A DNA stretch of 64,000 nucleotides. Source: Drechslerella dactyloides (lineage: Eukaryota; Ascomycota; Orbiliomycetes; Orbiliales; Orbiliaceae). The position numbers and the translations under genes are program-made. The notes below the pieces were generated by a model. The model was not told the DNA's origin. It worked only from the letters and a program-made list of their open reading frames with translations, and searched no databases. The stretch lies in NCBI GenBank assembly GCA_020064725.1, contig JAGTWJ010000001.1:3596001-3660000 (forward strand). The letters run 5' to 3'. Below, piece after piece: positions 33,475 through 46,163 of the stretch (positions are counted from its first letter, which is position 1; every line of letters starts with the position of its first letter).

Positions 33475-36400
33475 TATGAATGTAACCATCCGAGCTGGGA
33501 TAATAGAGGTAAGTTTGAGCAGTCTTTCTTTTTTTTGCTGTTTCGCACCGGGTACTGATATGTGCTGCTTGTATTTTAAGAATGCTTCGCCATCTCATCA
33601 CGATAGCGATGAGTTCAACATAGAAGATATCATATATATCCGATAATCGACTACTTGCATGATTGCAAATTGTTGAGACATGATACGATGGATTTCGGAG
33701 ACGATCCATGGATCCACAGTACCTATAATCTTATGAACAGACAGGCAAGAGAAACTCGCACCATGCATACCAAATTACAGCAGAATTTGTACCAAAAGAG
33801 AATTGGAAAGACCCGTGAGGACAAATCATGAAGTCCGAATCGAATCTACTGCTAGAGATTCCTATATATAGCCATATCACACAAAATAAACCTCACGAAG
33901 TCTCTGGAAAATAACTTGAACACCTTACATAAATCCTTTACCCCAACCTTATGAGATTACGAGGAGTGCCACATCCCATGTTAAATTCGCGCAATCGATA
34001 GCTATAATAGGGAAATATACAGCAACCGCACTGGCCTCCCTGAGATGAGTTGGCACAATCAACTGAGAATCCCGAAAACGACATGCATCTGTCAGCGATT
34101 CGTAAGCTGCAATATAATATTGCTATTGATAGCCGATACTGATACAAATCCTTGCAGTTAAACTCATGGCATTAACGAACTGCACGAGGCTGAACATACT
34201 AATCAGAGCCCTGCAATTAATGTTGCCACGCTAGGATTCTTATAGTATTGGACAACAGGCCGTATCTGCAGCATAGAAACACCGTCCGCTTGTTCCCATG
34301 AGACCAGCACGGCGTCCCGATTTTTCGATGTCTCCAGTGGATGTACGACGAAACCAAGGCCGATTATGAGGTTCATACATCTCATTCCTATTGTAAGGGA
34401 TGATTCGGTTTGGACGTGCTGTGTGCACCTCTAAGGAATGACTAAATGGGATAATGCTATGCGATACTAACGCATTTTAATTAATATTTTCCACGGTCCC
34501 CAGAGTACCCAGAAAACAACATGGCGAGGTACAATAATGTCCGAGGTATCCACTGAAAGCACTTGAATTCATGAACCTGACAACCAAAGCCGAGTCTAGG
34601 GACCAACCTCCGCAAACATATATGGGTCAGGTACACGACAAAGGATCCTTCGATGAGTGGCGTAGAAAGTCATCCAATTCATTACAACGTATGGTAATTT
34701 GTAGCATTAATCTCAACTCCTCCAGCAACCCAGAATCAACTATTATGGTTGTCTATATATATCGGTTTCCAAATCTCACAGGCGGATGCATGGCCATCAG
34801 ATCAAGCACAACAGCTTCAGATATACGATCGGTCTCCTTACCGCAGAAGGTGTCATGCGAACTATCAAGCTGACAGGCGCATGCAATAGCCACCGCTTAT
34901 AGCGCAGATTCCGAGCTTCAGTCATGTACCGGGATTGCATGTCCGGCAGAGACCCCACTTCATTCCAAGAAGCCATCGCTACGAACGCCCTGTTTAGGTG
35001 TCGAAGCTATACGGTACAGCCCAAAGGATTTCATGATAGATCGAGTCAGCGGAGCTCAGGTGCATATTTGAGAGCACTCGAAAGCCTTAGCTAGCTTGGA
35101 GCCATTTGATAAAGCATGATCAATGGCTAGAAGAACTAGACCGATTTTGAGCCACTTAGAATGTTGGACCTCTAGCTAACATCAAAATGTTCATCTATGT
35201 ATAGATCGACCCAGTCAGATGGGTTTTATCATAGATTATAATGGACACATATATAGATGTTTATAAACTAGCTAAAGAAAGTTGGTTGCGAAGGATATCA
35301 ATATTAAAATGTCTGTTCCGTCACCATCCAGGAAAATTTGGAACTTCAATAACTTGTATCGATGCCCAGTCAGAGTCGTCAGATAGTACTGTCGTAAGAA
35401 TCTCGAAACCCACAGATACCACCGTAATAGATATAGTCTAAATAGGCAGCATTCTGCATCTCGATTTGACCCGTTCTACCCCACCGATATAAATCCACAA
35501 TGTTCGCCGTACCCCATATCTTCCATGGGCCCACTGCGATAGATTAAGATGTTAAATGCACAGTAACTTGTGATATGAGCTCGGGGAATATATTCTAGAA
35601 TATATTAATAGTAGTGCTGTAGCAGGCACGATCCCGGAATTTTCGTCCCAGAGAGATCTTGATATTGACACACACAACTGTACTATACACACATTGCGTC
35701 GGCAATGATCAGCAGACAAGCGTAGTAGCTACTGGTATACCGGATAGGATCGATAGGCGCTCTTCCGGATAATTAAGACAACATAACAAGGCTCCAGTCC
35801 GCAACTTTAATAATTATATTAAGAGCTTCGAACCCAGCATTTCAAGTCCAGCAGAAACTTGAAACATGCAAGACAGTCTTCAGACCATGCTGAAAAAACA
35901 AATTCCTGCAAACAAAGAGCCATCCCGAAAACCGTGCAAGCGACCACGGGGCAGGACACGCAGCTGCGATCGACAGACAAACGGCATCCATTGTGCTTGC
36001 CGGATCCAGCGGCATGGCCAGCCTGGGGACCCTCGCGCAAGGACCAGGACCTAACCGTCAGACCTCCGCAGCCAGTACTGTACGCGAGTCGTGAGCTGAC
36101 TGGACGAATGTACGTCGAGAGCACATTAATTCATTCTGCATTGTACTTGCAAGCTTGTATACCTCCCTGGCGCTATACGTATGACTGTTTACCAGGCTAC
36201 CAGGGAAAACGTGAGATACAGGGCCAATCGATGGAGATTTCTCGCCCAAAATGGAAGCTGTGAAAACGACTATACTGTTGGCTGGAAAAGTAAACGCACT
36301 CGCGATCGATATATCCCAACCAAGATACTTAACTTGTAAACCTACCTTAACAGGCTGTCGGATGTATGTATAAGTACTCGCTGGGCGGTGGCTGTCCAGC

Positions 36401-37678
36401 CTCGGCGTTCAACTTGTGGATTTCAATCCTGCAAGGATGCAATGCGTACGATGGACCAGATTGACTTCGAACGCAAGCTCCGTCCGCCGTGTCACGGCCG
36501 GTCGCAGCATTCAGATATCGATCTTATGACCGGGGATCCGCAGATGTATGCGTATACTATTTGCAAAATTTGATATCTGTGTTTCAAGCTTGTGCGACGC
36601 ACCCACGCATAATGTTCGGCGGCGCGGCGTACTTGTATTCGCGTTTGATCCAGCGGATCGAGTTATATTAACTAGAAGCAGCTAGCGAGTGTCGACGGAA
36701 TGTAGAGTTCAGGCAGCCATTTTTTTGTGCCCAGCGCATGAGCCCCATCCGTGTTCAGGGTGCAAACCTGTGAACGAATAACAAATTGTGAAAAAAGGTT
36801 CTCCTAACCTAACAGCATGTCACCGAATGAACGAGCGGGTCTGGAAGAAGGAGAAGTCAACGTGAGTGAACTATATTTAACCAGACCAGGTCGCCGTCCT
36901 GAGTAGCCTTGCTATGCATGTCGAGCATGATTCGAGCCTATCGCGAATCGCTTCGAATTCGTTTGCTTCGCTTCCCAGATAGCTTAGGCTTGCCCGCGCA
37001 ATTATAATATCTCACTCATAATTTGCAAACCGCAGAGATGAATGTTTGATCTGGAATATATTGCTTGCATTCTTCGGGAGGGAGCACGCACGCATGTTGC
37101 GTGTGCCCTTGGTATGTAGGTAATGTACCTGTACCCCCGCGAAGGAACGTTGGTATACACGCTGCGACACGCACATGGGCCACCGTAATTTGCCGAGCCG
37201 ACGTGAAGGCACAATATGCGGATGGTACCGTCCACGTACTGTAACTCCCAGCTCGTCTTATTACAGGGAGGCCGTCGGTATTGTCATGCGATATATCTGT
37301 ACTTGTACAGAACATACATCAGGACATATTTCACATGAACAAGGAAAGACACGCCATAGCTAGTAGCGCATGCAGCCGTGTCTTGACGATGGTCTGCCCA
37401 CCCACGTATTTTGCCCGATTCTCGTCTCGACTGAGGGACCCCCATGCCATGCCCCGCTGCGCGCTGGCTGGCCGTCCGTCTGCAGAACTTCCAGAGGTTT
37501 CAGAACGCGAGATCCAGCTGCATCTGTCAACTGAGGACTCATCCGGACTCCGAGCACGTTCGGCGCGGCCATCGGACCCTGATACGGCTGTCGCATGACT
37601 AAAGAGAAAACGTAAAGCCTGTCGACGATAAATTGCAAAAGCAGATCGAACTATTGGAAGGGGTGACCGCAAACTAAA

Positions 37679-37873
37679 ATGGCGAAAAGCGGCCCACCAA
37701 AAGCAGTAAGCGCGCCAAGCCGCCAAGCCGCCATCAGCACACCGTCAAAGCAACCCGCAACACATCGCTTCCTCTTCCACTTCCTCCTCGCCATCACGCC
37801 GGCCGCTCGCTGGGGAGGCGCCGCGATCGATGGCTTCTTCAGCTTCGTCGGCCAAAGTAACGATCGTCTGTAG
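37679..37873 (+). CDS. Candidate small basic/hydrophobic protein
   Basis: A 64-codon frame starting at AAAATGGC, in a locally GC-rich island within AT-rich DNA. Residues 1-28 are Ser/Pro/Lys-rich with no acidic residues; residues 29-57 form a hydrophobic and aromatic segment (HRFLFHFLLAITPAARWGGA, GFFSFVG). This is the layout of a small organelle-membrane protein. A further protein-like frame follows to about 38015 and could be a second exon. No family recognised. Confidence 0.35.
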   Translation: MAKSGPPKAVSAPSRQAAISTPSKQPATHRFLFHFLLAITPAARWGGAAIDGFFSFVGQSNDRL

Positions 37874-38719
37874 GCACTGCTACGCTGTAGTTGACATGAC
37901 TCGACAGCCCGCTCTCTCGGCCGGCATTTGCGAGGAATTTGTAATCCTAGGCAACGTCTACAGCCTCCCCGACGACGCGACAGCACCGCAACACCACTCA
38001 GCCGTCGCGGGTTAGCGCTTACCTGCATGTCCACCGTTGGAGCTTCCGAGCAGGGATATACCTGACGTCACGTAGGTGCGGCCTCTCGCCTTGCCTCAAG
38101 ATAACTAGTCCACCGACGTGACGGGATGCGATATTTTCAGCCTCCGTTGAATTCACAATGATCAATTGGCGGATGATCGTGCTAAATACGCGCACGGCAT
38201 TTGGAAGGAGCCGGTGCATATGACACGAGTAATGTCACCATTGTATAGCTGCAAAGCCTATCATCGTGGCTGGCTACATATAGCTTCTATTATCGGAGTA
38301 TCAAAGGAAAGCTTAGAGCTGAACGATCGTTGAATTCATGGTATCCTAAAACTAAATGTAGACGTGGTTGAAATGAATATTTTGAGACATTACCGCTCGA
38401 AGTACGTACTACAAGAACTTTACATTATATCCAATGGCCAGTGCATTGCATCGTAGACAGGAGAGAAGGAGGTGATGAACAAGTGAGTAGTAGATCTATC
38501 TATCTATAGATAGTGCGAGCTGTAGAGGATTCGATTGATGAGTGGGTGTATGGATGGAGGGGTAGATTATGAGATGGATACAGTAGTGGACCTGGGCACA
38601 TAGCCCCAGGAATCGAATATAGAAATCAAAGTTGAAAAGAAATCAGCTGCGAAAACATCAAAGGCATCGCGAAAGCAAGCGCGCAAGCAAGCAAGACAAA
38701 AGCAACCAAGCAAGCCTTA

Positions 38720-40373
38720 CTACGGCTTGGTCTCCTCCTGCGTCGCGTTGTCTCCGTCCGACGAAGGTGCAATGGCCGCAGCGCCATGTGGGATCTGCGA
38801 TTCACGCTTCGCCTTGATGCCAGCCTCCATCACCTCGAACAGGCCATATTCGAGCAGCATCTCGCCCATATCGTAGTCGTCGATTCCTTTCTCCTCGTGT
38901 TCCTCGGGGATCCGCAGCGAGAGACCGGGAATCAGGTCGATTAGAGTGAGAATGATATATGTGACCGTGAACGAATATGCCAGGATAGCGCAGCAGCCGG
39001 CGAGCTGGTAGCCCAGCTGCACCCAATTATGGTTGATCCAGCCACCGGGGAGCTCGGTCAGACCGTCCAGAGCTGCTACGTAGTCGGCAGCGAAAAGGCC
39101 AGTCAGGATATTACCGACACAGCCGCCGACGCCGTGCAGGGCAAACACATCCAGGCCGTCGTCGATCCTGAAGAGGTGCTTCAGGTCAAAAGCAAGGTTG
39201 CAGGCAGCAGCGGTGAGAACGCCGATCGGCACGGCGGTGTAGATTGGGACATAACCACAGGCCGGGGTGATGCCGACGAGGCCGGCAACGGCACCAGTGC
39301 ACAGCGAGACGATGGACCATTTCTTTTCCTTGCGGAAGTAGTCCATGATGCAGAAGGTGAGGGCGGCGCAGGACGCGGCGAGGTTGGTGTTCACAGCGGC
39401 GTAGACAGAACGGATGCTCATGTTAACGGCAGAGCCGCCGTTGAAGCCAAACCATCCGAACCAGAGGAAAATTGTTCCCAAAGCTACGAAGAAGACGTTT
39501 CCAGCCTTGTGCGTGGGCATCTTTCCGCCAAAATCGCCTGCGTTTCGACGGCCGACCTTGAGAGCGTATGCGAGGGCACCGGCGCCAGATGACATGTGGA
39601 CGGGACCACCGCCAGCAAAGTCGAGAGAGCCGAGCTTGAACAGCCAGCCGGCGCTGTTCCAGGTCCAGCAGGCGATAGGGTCGTATACAATGGTCGTCCA
39701 GATGAACAGGAAGACCATGGCGGGGAACAGACGGCCGCGCTCGACGGCACCGCCCAACATGATGATGCCGGTGACGCACGCGAAGACCAGCTGGAAGATA
39801 TAAAACAGAATATCTGGAACCAATGCCGAGCCGACGGATGGTGCGCCGAGGACCTTCATCGAGCCGAAATTGGCAAGATCGCCAATGAAGGCATTGGCGC
39901 TATGGGAGAAAGTAAGGGAGTAGCCCCAGAAGAACCTGCATTCATACCAATCACGCGTGAGCAAGTCCGTCCGGCACGCAGTTGCGGGTGTCTCTCTCAA
40001 ACGTGAACAGTTCGTTGGAACTAGGACTCACCACTGGAATGTTACAACTGCCACGGCAATCATACCCTGCCACAGCTGCGCAGCGGAAGCGTGCCGTCTA
40101 GAGAGTCCGGCATAAAGCAGGCCGACACCGGGAATCATGATCCAGACGAGGACAGCAGCGACGAGAACCCAGGCCATGTCGCCTCGATTGTATTGGGCGT
40201 TCATAGCCGCCGCAATGGTAACTGTAGGAATTGTTGAGGAGCGGTCAGACATCGTTTACGAGCGCTGGCGGGATTGCATTGGAGCGAAAGAAAGAGGACT
40301 CACCATTGCGAGAGTCACCGCCTGTTAGGCCATAGCCTGAGAGGTCGATCTGCTCTGCCTCCGTATCGGACAT
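38720..40373 (-). CDS. Mep/AMT-family ammonium transporter (Mep2-like twin-His type)
   Basis: Three exons on the minus strand, 40373-40304, 40221-40032 and 39935-38720 (introns of 82 and 96 nt), 491 residues, normal family length with eleven predicted helices. The splices restore TIAAAMNAQYNRGDMAWVLV and VTFQWFFWGYSLTFS. The AMT signature DFAGGGPVHMSSGAGALAYA lies at about 192-211. Both pore twin-histidines are present, His200 in that signature and His354 in ALHGVGGCVGN. Retention of the first His is the Mep2 pattern, whereas yeast Mep1/3 have Glu there. The C-terminal tail has the regulatory-type EEHEEKGIDDYDMGE segment. It imports ammonium across the plasma membrane. The first in-frame ATG further upstream (40487) is less likely because homologues start near this one. 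Confidence 0.96.
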
Positions 40374-40549
40374 TGCGGTCGTGAGGGTGAGTGTCGTCAG
40401 GTGTTCGAAGGGGTAAGCAAGGGCAGGAAAGGAGGATGCGAAGGAGAAAAGAAAAACCCAATGGAGGAGCCAGGAGAGTAGTAGCACAAGCTCCGTTAAC
40501 GGTCCTCACCACCAGGCCAGCTCAAACAAGCAGCGGTGGAAGCGATGGT

Positions 40550-40963
40550 TGATAACGGTCGACGAGTCGATGGGCGATAGTGAAAAGAGAAAGGTGGGAG
40601 GCGGGATCAGGGTCCCAGATATATATATAACATGCAGTGCCGGCAGCCTCACCACACGCAAGGAAAGTTAACTTCTGTCTGTACTCAACTGCCATGCCTG
40701 GGCGAAGGGGCTGCATGGAGGGAAATACCGAAGCCCAAGAATAACGCTGTGAGCCCGCCCGACAGTCTCGATGGCCTCTTTCGTTTCTTTTTCGAGGACC
40801 GGACCCCGGGCGACAGGTTTTAACATTTGCATTCGCGCTTTGCTCTGCGCTGCTCTAGTTCGACGGACGACATGCAGTTACTTCATACCTGTCGCACTTT
40901 CTTTTTCTCACCCTCTCTCCTGTGCTCATGCCCATCCCCCACCCCTGTCCTCACCTCTGATAA
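40550..40963. promoter_or_regulatory. GATA sites and TATA run upstream of the ammonium transporter
   Basis: HGATAR motifs occur at 40550-40555 (TGATAA), 40575-40580 (CGATAG) and 40958-40963 (TGATAA), i.e. 180-590 nt upstream of the transporter ATG. The two nearest are spaced for possible paired binding. An alternating TA run at 40619-40630 could serve as a TATA element. GATA factors of the AreA/Gln3 type drive ammonium-permease genes under nitrogen limitation in fungi. That role is inferred here. Confidence 0.5.
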
Positions 40964-42507
40964 ACCCGCCATGCGTGCTTTTTCTCTCTCAGATTAAAAA
41001 GGGCTACGGAACATCGCAATATCGGCCCACCTTTTTAGCTTTGGGCGGCCGCCCACGACCTTGGGACCAGGGTTATTGGCCCTCGGCGCATGCACGACGG
41101 GGTGGGATGGCCATTCAATCGCCATCATCCCCCATGGACCCCCATAGGCGACACGACTCGAGTAATCAGCGCTGTCTTGCCTGTCCGTCAGCAATCTGCT
41201 CGGCCAGCTCTGACGAGCCTCCAGCAGTACTCAGCTTCCCTTCAAGGAGACTCGAAGAGAGCTTGGGCTTGGCGTGGTCATTGCAGGGTCCCATCCGAGT
41301 CAAATCTTAAGTTGTCGCGACCCGGACGGCATCCGTCCCGATAATGTTGACAGCAGCATGTTTTTGAGACGTCCGTCTCGAGATGTTTGGATGCTCACAG
41401 CTGCGGTTTCCGCAGTTCGAAGAATTGATGGAAGCCCTCGTTGGCATCTTTGCATTTCCCATTGCAACCTGACACGGCGAAAAAGCAAAGGACCCCTGCT
41501 TCCTTTCGCTTCACGGCAATTTGGAAGACGACAGGCATGCACCATCGCCGCGCAGCAAGATAAGCTCCCTCGCTGGAGAATGGTGGAGCTAGCCGGCGAC
41601 GCTGGCCGGCATCCTCTCGAGCTGCGGACTCATAGCTCGGGCTTGCACCTGCTCGCCAGTTGCGAGGCTTGACCCATGAGACAGACACATGCACCCACGC
41701 ATTCACATTCACGCATACATCATGAATGAAGGGCGAGAAACTGCCCGTGAACCGGTTCCCACTTTATGTCGGTTGCGATACTGAACCAACGACTCGATAT
41801 TATCGGATTTGAATTTAGATTCAGCTCAGTCGTGGACCTGGGCTTCCACCCACCCGTCCCGCTCACGTTCACGCAAACCTTCGCCGGCGAGCTCAAAGTT
41901 AACGTTTCGGGGACGAACGGGACAAGTCACAACAAGATGGCGGGCGGTTTCATAGATAAGGAAAGCACCCTTAACTCTATGAATTTTAATTACCTGTTGG
42001 CAAGCGGGCGAGCAATCAAGCAAGCAAGCAAGCGAAGCTTCGCTATCAGTCTGCGTGCCTTACCTAACGTTAGTCATCGCCAACTTCAAGTTTCGTCCCA
42101 ACATGCCTCGCGAAAACGCAGCTGGACAAGCCCTTGGCACGCATTCTCAAATGCCCCTCTTCGGTTCTCTCGGCTGCTTCGAGGACGCGGTACGGGATGT
42201 TCAGTGGGCAAGAAATAGCGGCCGGCTCGATTCGGACTGGAGCGATACCGATACAGCTATCAACCAGTTCGCATGCGTCGTCGCCGACGTGCGCTTCTGC
42301 GGCGTGGGTGGGCACGCACGCGGCAGGCAGGCAGGTTATAGTCGCATTGATAATGACAGGAGGAGGGGCCAGTCCGCAACTTCTGATTGACCGGCGAAGC
42401 GAGCCAGCCAGCAATGACCGGGCGCAGGACGTTTGAAAAGCCCAAGAGATACAGAAGGAAACGAAGGCCCGTCGACAAAAGCTTGTAGTAATATCAATTT
42501 GGATTTC

Positions 42508-42536
42508 GCCTCAAGGTCGTGGGTTTGAAACCCAGA
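42508..42536 (+). other. tRNA 3'-half-like element
   Basis: The segment reads CGCCTCAAGGTCGTGGG followed by TTTGAAACCCA. It contains a 4-bp T-arm-like stem (TGGG 42520-42523 with CCCA 42531-42534) closing a 7-nt TTTGAAA loop, one base from the consensus TTCGAAA, preceded by an AGGTC variable-loop-like sequence. There is no box A, D-arm or acceptor stem upstream, so it is at most a tRNA-derived relic. Confidence 0.2.
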
Positions 42537-43837
42537 GATAAGGAACCCGGGCGCTCTCATAGGCCGGGGCGTCCCCGCCAAGACGGCGTGTCAGTGCTAG
42601 CCGGATTTCGGGCGCCGATGGTCGACGCCACAAGATAAGAGCGAGATCTTGGCCTGCGTCGACGCGGGACGGATCTGGACAATCGCGAGTGGAAAACACG
42701 CCAGATGGGCGAGGAGGACAGGAAGATGGATCGAGGATGGGGGGCCAACCTTGTCGATGTAGACCTGTTCGTCCGGTCTGTGCTGGCTGTCGAGATGTCC
42801 GGTGCAGCACGCCGACAAACGGCAAGCGAGGCAGTATTTCGTGCATTAGTCGACAGCGCTCAACCATTCAACCAAGATTCTTGCTGCGAAGAAGCGGTAT
42901 CTAGGCCTGCTATTCATTTACATTTGGATCTAATTTCATACATCCGGCGCTCCACTACCAGCCAGTCAGCCAAGGTCCAGAGCGAGGATTAATTGACGCC
43001 GCCTAAAACCTTTGCGTAGGTCGCCGACTCCTGCCCATCCCTTCCGAGATAAGATGCAATGACGGGCATGCACGGCCGGCCATGCCATGACCATGGCGGT
43101 TTACAAACAAAAATCCGACCTGGCCTCGTTCTATCCGTCTCAAGGACCTCGCTTCGCGCACAAGGGTAATTTTGCTTTTAGCCATGGCGTCGTGCCGTCG
43201 ATTGCACATACACCCGTTCGATATGCTTGCATACAACCGAGACTAAATAGTCTGTTTCTTGCTCGCCTCCTCCTTTGATGTTGCTTTCTATAAACGACGC
43301 GATTTGAAATGTTGGCTCACTAGATGCGAAGCAGCGTCGAGCTCGTGTCTTGAAATCCAGACTCTCAGCTGTTAGCTATTCAGCTGTCGCAGCAAAGCTG
43401 GATCGTTGGCTAGGAGGCCAGGATGGCCTGACTCGAGGTTTCCGGGAAAATAATATCGCCGGGAATAAAAACTCGCATGGGCCTCTATCGGCTGCTTATA
43501 TCGCCACGCGCCACAACATCATCGAGCGTAGCTAGCCTCCCCAATATGCACATGCCTCGAGCCTGAGGAAGTTCCTCCAGGCTGCATAGTCGCGCTCGCA
43601 CTCATCACCAACCAACCATAGAATGGGAATTCACTTTCAGACGTGTAGTAGCTGTTGGATATCTGGTCATCCCACGCTGACCAGCTAGTAAAGCTTCGCT
43701 AAGTCAAGGTGATAGCAACAGCGTGAAGCTAATGACCCATCCGGGTGAACTCGGGGACCTAGAAAAGCCTGTTTGCCGTAATTTCGACAAACCGTTCTTG
43801 TGCGCGTACGCTAGCACGCTGTCGTTCCTGAATCGAA

Positions 43838-43857
43838 TCCATCCATCCATCCATCCA
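43838..43857. repeat. TCCA tetranucleotide microsatellite
   Basis: About five tandem TCCA units, uninterrupted. Intergenic. Confidence 0.8.
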
Positions 43858-46163
43858 ACGCCCCTCGCGTGCCCACCGTCGCACAGTACATTGCCAGCCG
43901 TGTGTAGAATATATGTCCTGTACGTCCAGCCTCCGATTCTGCACAGCGATCGAGCGCTCTAGAGCTCCCGCACGCATGCAATGACGCTTCGCGGAGATCG
44001 TAATCTGGCTGTAGCCGCCGCCACGCATCGCCGTGGCTCCGAGTCGAGCAAGTTGACCAGAGCGAACGTTAATCAAACGATGCCAGCCTTCGCAAGCCGA
44101 GCGAATATGCGGTGCGGAATTACGTCGGTGCATACGTGCACGGCAGAGGTCATACAGACGGGCTAAACTGTTCTGCGGAGGTCCAGTCGAGTGCTTGCTG
44201 CACGGTTTGCGCGTTTTGTTTAAATTCAGCGACTGGAGTTCCAGAACGACGACATGATCCCTTGAATTCAGCGTGGTCTCAGGCAATTTTACATTATGGA
44301 CAACCCAGCGGCTTCACCCCGGGACGAGAGACCGCTTTTTCGCAGACTGTTGTTGTCTCGATACCGTCTGCTCGGGCTCTGTGCGCTGTCTCGCCGGAAA
44401 CCCGGTAGCTGTTCCGCAGGGTTCTGCTCGCTGGCCGCCTGTCCGCTGGGTATACGTAGACGTAGTTCCATTGCATTGTCGCTCGCGTACCCGCATATAC
44501 GACAACGACCTCGACCCTAGAAAACGACCAGCGCGTCGCGTCGGATCCTCAGAAGGACAATTGCAATTCCAAAACCACCGGTGCGGCGACCGAGATAGAC
44601 GGACTGCAAGGTGTAGAGCAGGGCATACCGCAGTTATTTGTGCGCCGAGAGGGAGTTAGTAGCAAGGGGCCCCGGTGGTGATGATGTGGCGATGGGTGTG
44701 GTATTTGATGTGTACTGTTCCCGGTCGCACAGGAAGAGTATACATATAATTGTCTGGCAGCGCACAAAGGGAGCAGACAGGGTCCAGGATTACGGCCGTT
44801 GCATTGTTGGACTAGAGGAGTAGGTAGACGATTTGAACATTCTCTCCTTCATGAAATGCAGCTTCTGTATGACAAATCGACGACTCGGCGTATATAAACC
44901 GGGGTGTCGACCTCACCGCCAATATTCCGCGACCTCGATGCGTCGAGGGAAGATGTGTTGTCACAGAGAGGAGATGTCGTCCACACCGCCACTAGATCTG
45001 GCATTCAGGGCTTCCCGTCCGCCTCAAGCGAGTGCGGGCGAGTTCCAGGGAATGAGATTTAAGCTTAATCGCCCTCGCGTGGGCGAAGTGCGGACGGCGA
45101 TGCAAAATGCCTGACGAGAAATGTCCGGTGGTTCGTTTGGAGGCGATTTTACGTAAAGTGTACGTTATAGAAATCCAGCTCGACATAGCGCCAAGGGAAG
45201 CGCCCGGGCCAAACGGCGACTTAATACAAAGCAAATACCGGCCAGCATTGATATTTCGTAGGACGGGCTTTACGTACGGTGTACCTTTGGGTAACGTATT
45301 TAAGAGCCAGACGGCCGTATATTCGCCGGCGTAATGTTCTTCTTCTTTCCTTCCGTCGAGATCTTTCTTGAGGCGTGTTTGATACGGTCGTTTGCCCGCG
45401 GAGTTCTCGATATCTGTGCGACATGCAGCAGCACTCGAATGCCAACGGGACGACATGAGGCGCCTGTCACCAACTAACGCTGATACGATGACACCATTTC
45501 AACAGGCTATTGCGGGACGGGATATCCGCTAGACGGACTTCTAGAATCGTCACAGCCTGCGAATGCGGTCGACTGGCCTTGTCGCAAGAACTGGCTTACC
45601 TCGCACCTTGCGATCTTAGTCAGCGTGAAAAGAAATGCAACATCCAACGCAACGGACGACACGCCATGTATACACATGCCAGTCTCGACACTAGTACACA
45701 TGCTACTGTTGTGCAGAGGTGGCAGCTTCATGAATTCAACTCTCCGACGGCATAACATGCAACAGTCGTGACCGCGCTGGACGCGAGTAATCTACACGGC
45801 ACCCTGGCTATCGAACTTTGTTATAGATTATGAATTCAAAACTGTCGGTTTGGGTACAATTCGGCCGGATCATCTCGACAACATATCTGACCCTGGCTTC
45901 GATATTTATATTATCGAGTTACATCTATATGCACATCTACACAGCCCAGGGTCAATCTGCGTCATCGTCATCAATTACGAACGTTGTGGTCTCGTAAATC
46001 AGACCCTCCCTTGGAACTGTATGAGTTTGGCTTGCGAGATCAGAATGTTGCATCCTACCGAGAAACATGATATCGATATCTCTGCTCTCAGACCAGTGCC
46101 CTTCACCGGCCCCGACCCCGCAAGCTACACGTATGACATCCTTCCGCCCCATGCATCGCGGGT

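Larger units (their letters stand above)
30116..38719. other. 8.6 kb AT-rich, gene-poor region
   Basis: Low-GC sequence with many TATATA and GATC-type words and only short frames. Candidate small genes inside it are listed separately (32140-32459, 33208-33474, 37679-37873). I see no terminal repeats, transposase, integrase or reverse-transcriptase motifs. It may be old transposon-derived DNA altered by repeat-induced point mutation, but I could not compute dinucleotide bias. Confidence 0.4.
40964..46163. other. 5 kb intergenic region
   Basis: Upstream of the ammonium transporter I find no gene with a recognisable domain or consistent splicing. Microsatellites are present (AAGC units near 42010-42035; TCCA units 43838-43857). 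A tRNA-3'-half-like element is listed separately. Many short frames exist on both strands at near-balanced GC and look like chance. Confidence 0.4.

Noticed and set aside
36817..36861. ATG frame (MSPNERAGLEEGEVN) ending at a GTGAGT donor
   Set aside because: No convincing second exon; only about 32 codons could be assembled.
40771..41310. 179-codon plus-strand frame upstream of the ammonium transporter
   Set aside because: No domain, Pro/Ser/Arg-rich chance composition, overlaps promoter-like CT-rich DNA and the GATA sites.
41766..42414. Overlapping 110-150 codon frames on both strands
   Set aside because: No signature, conflicting frames and a microsatellite inside; treated as chance.
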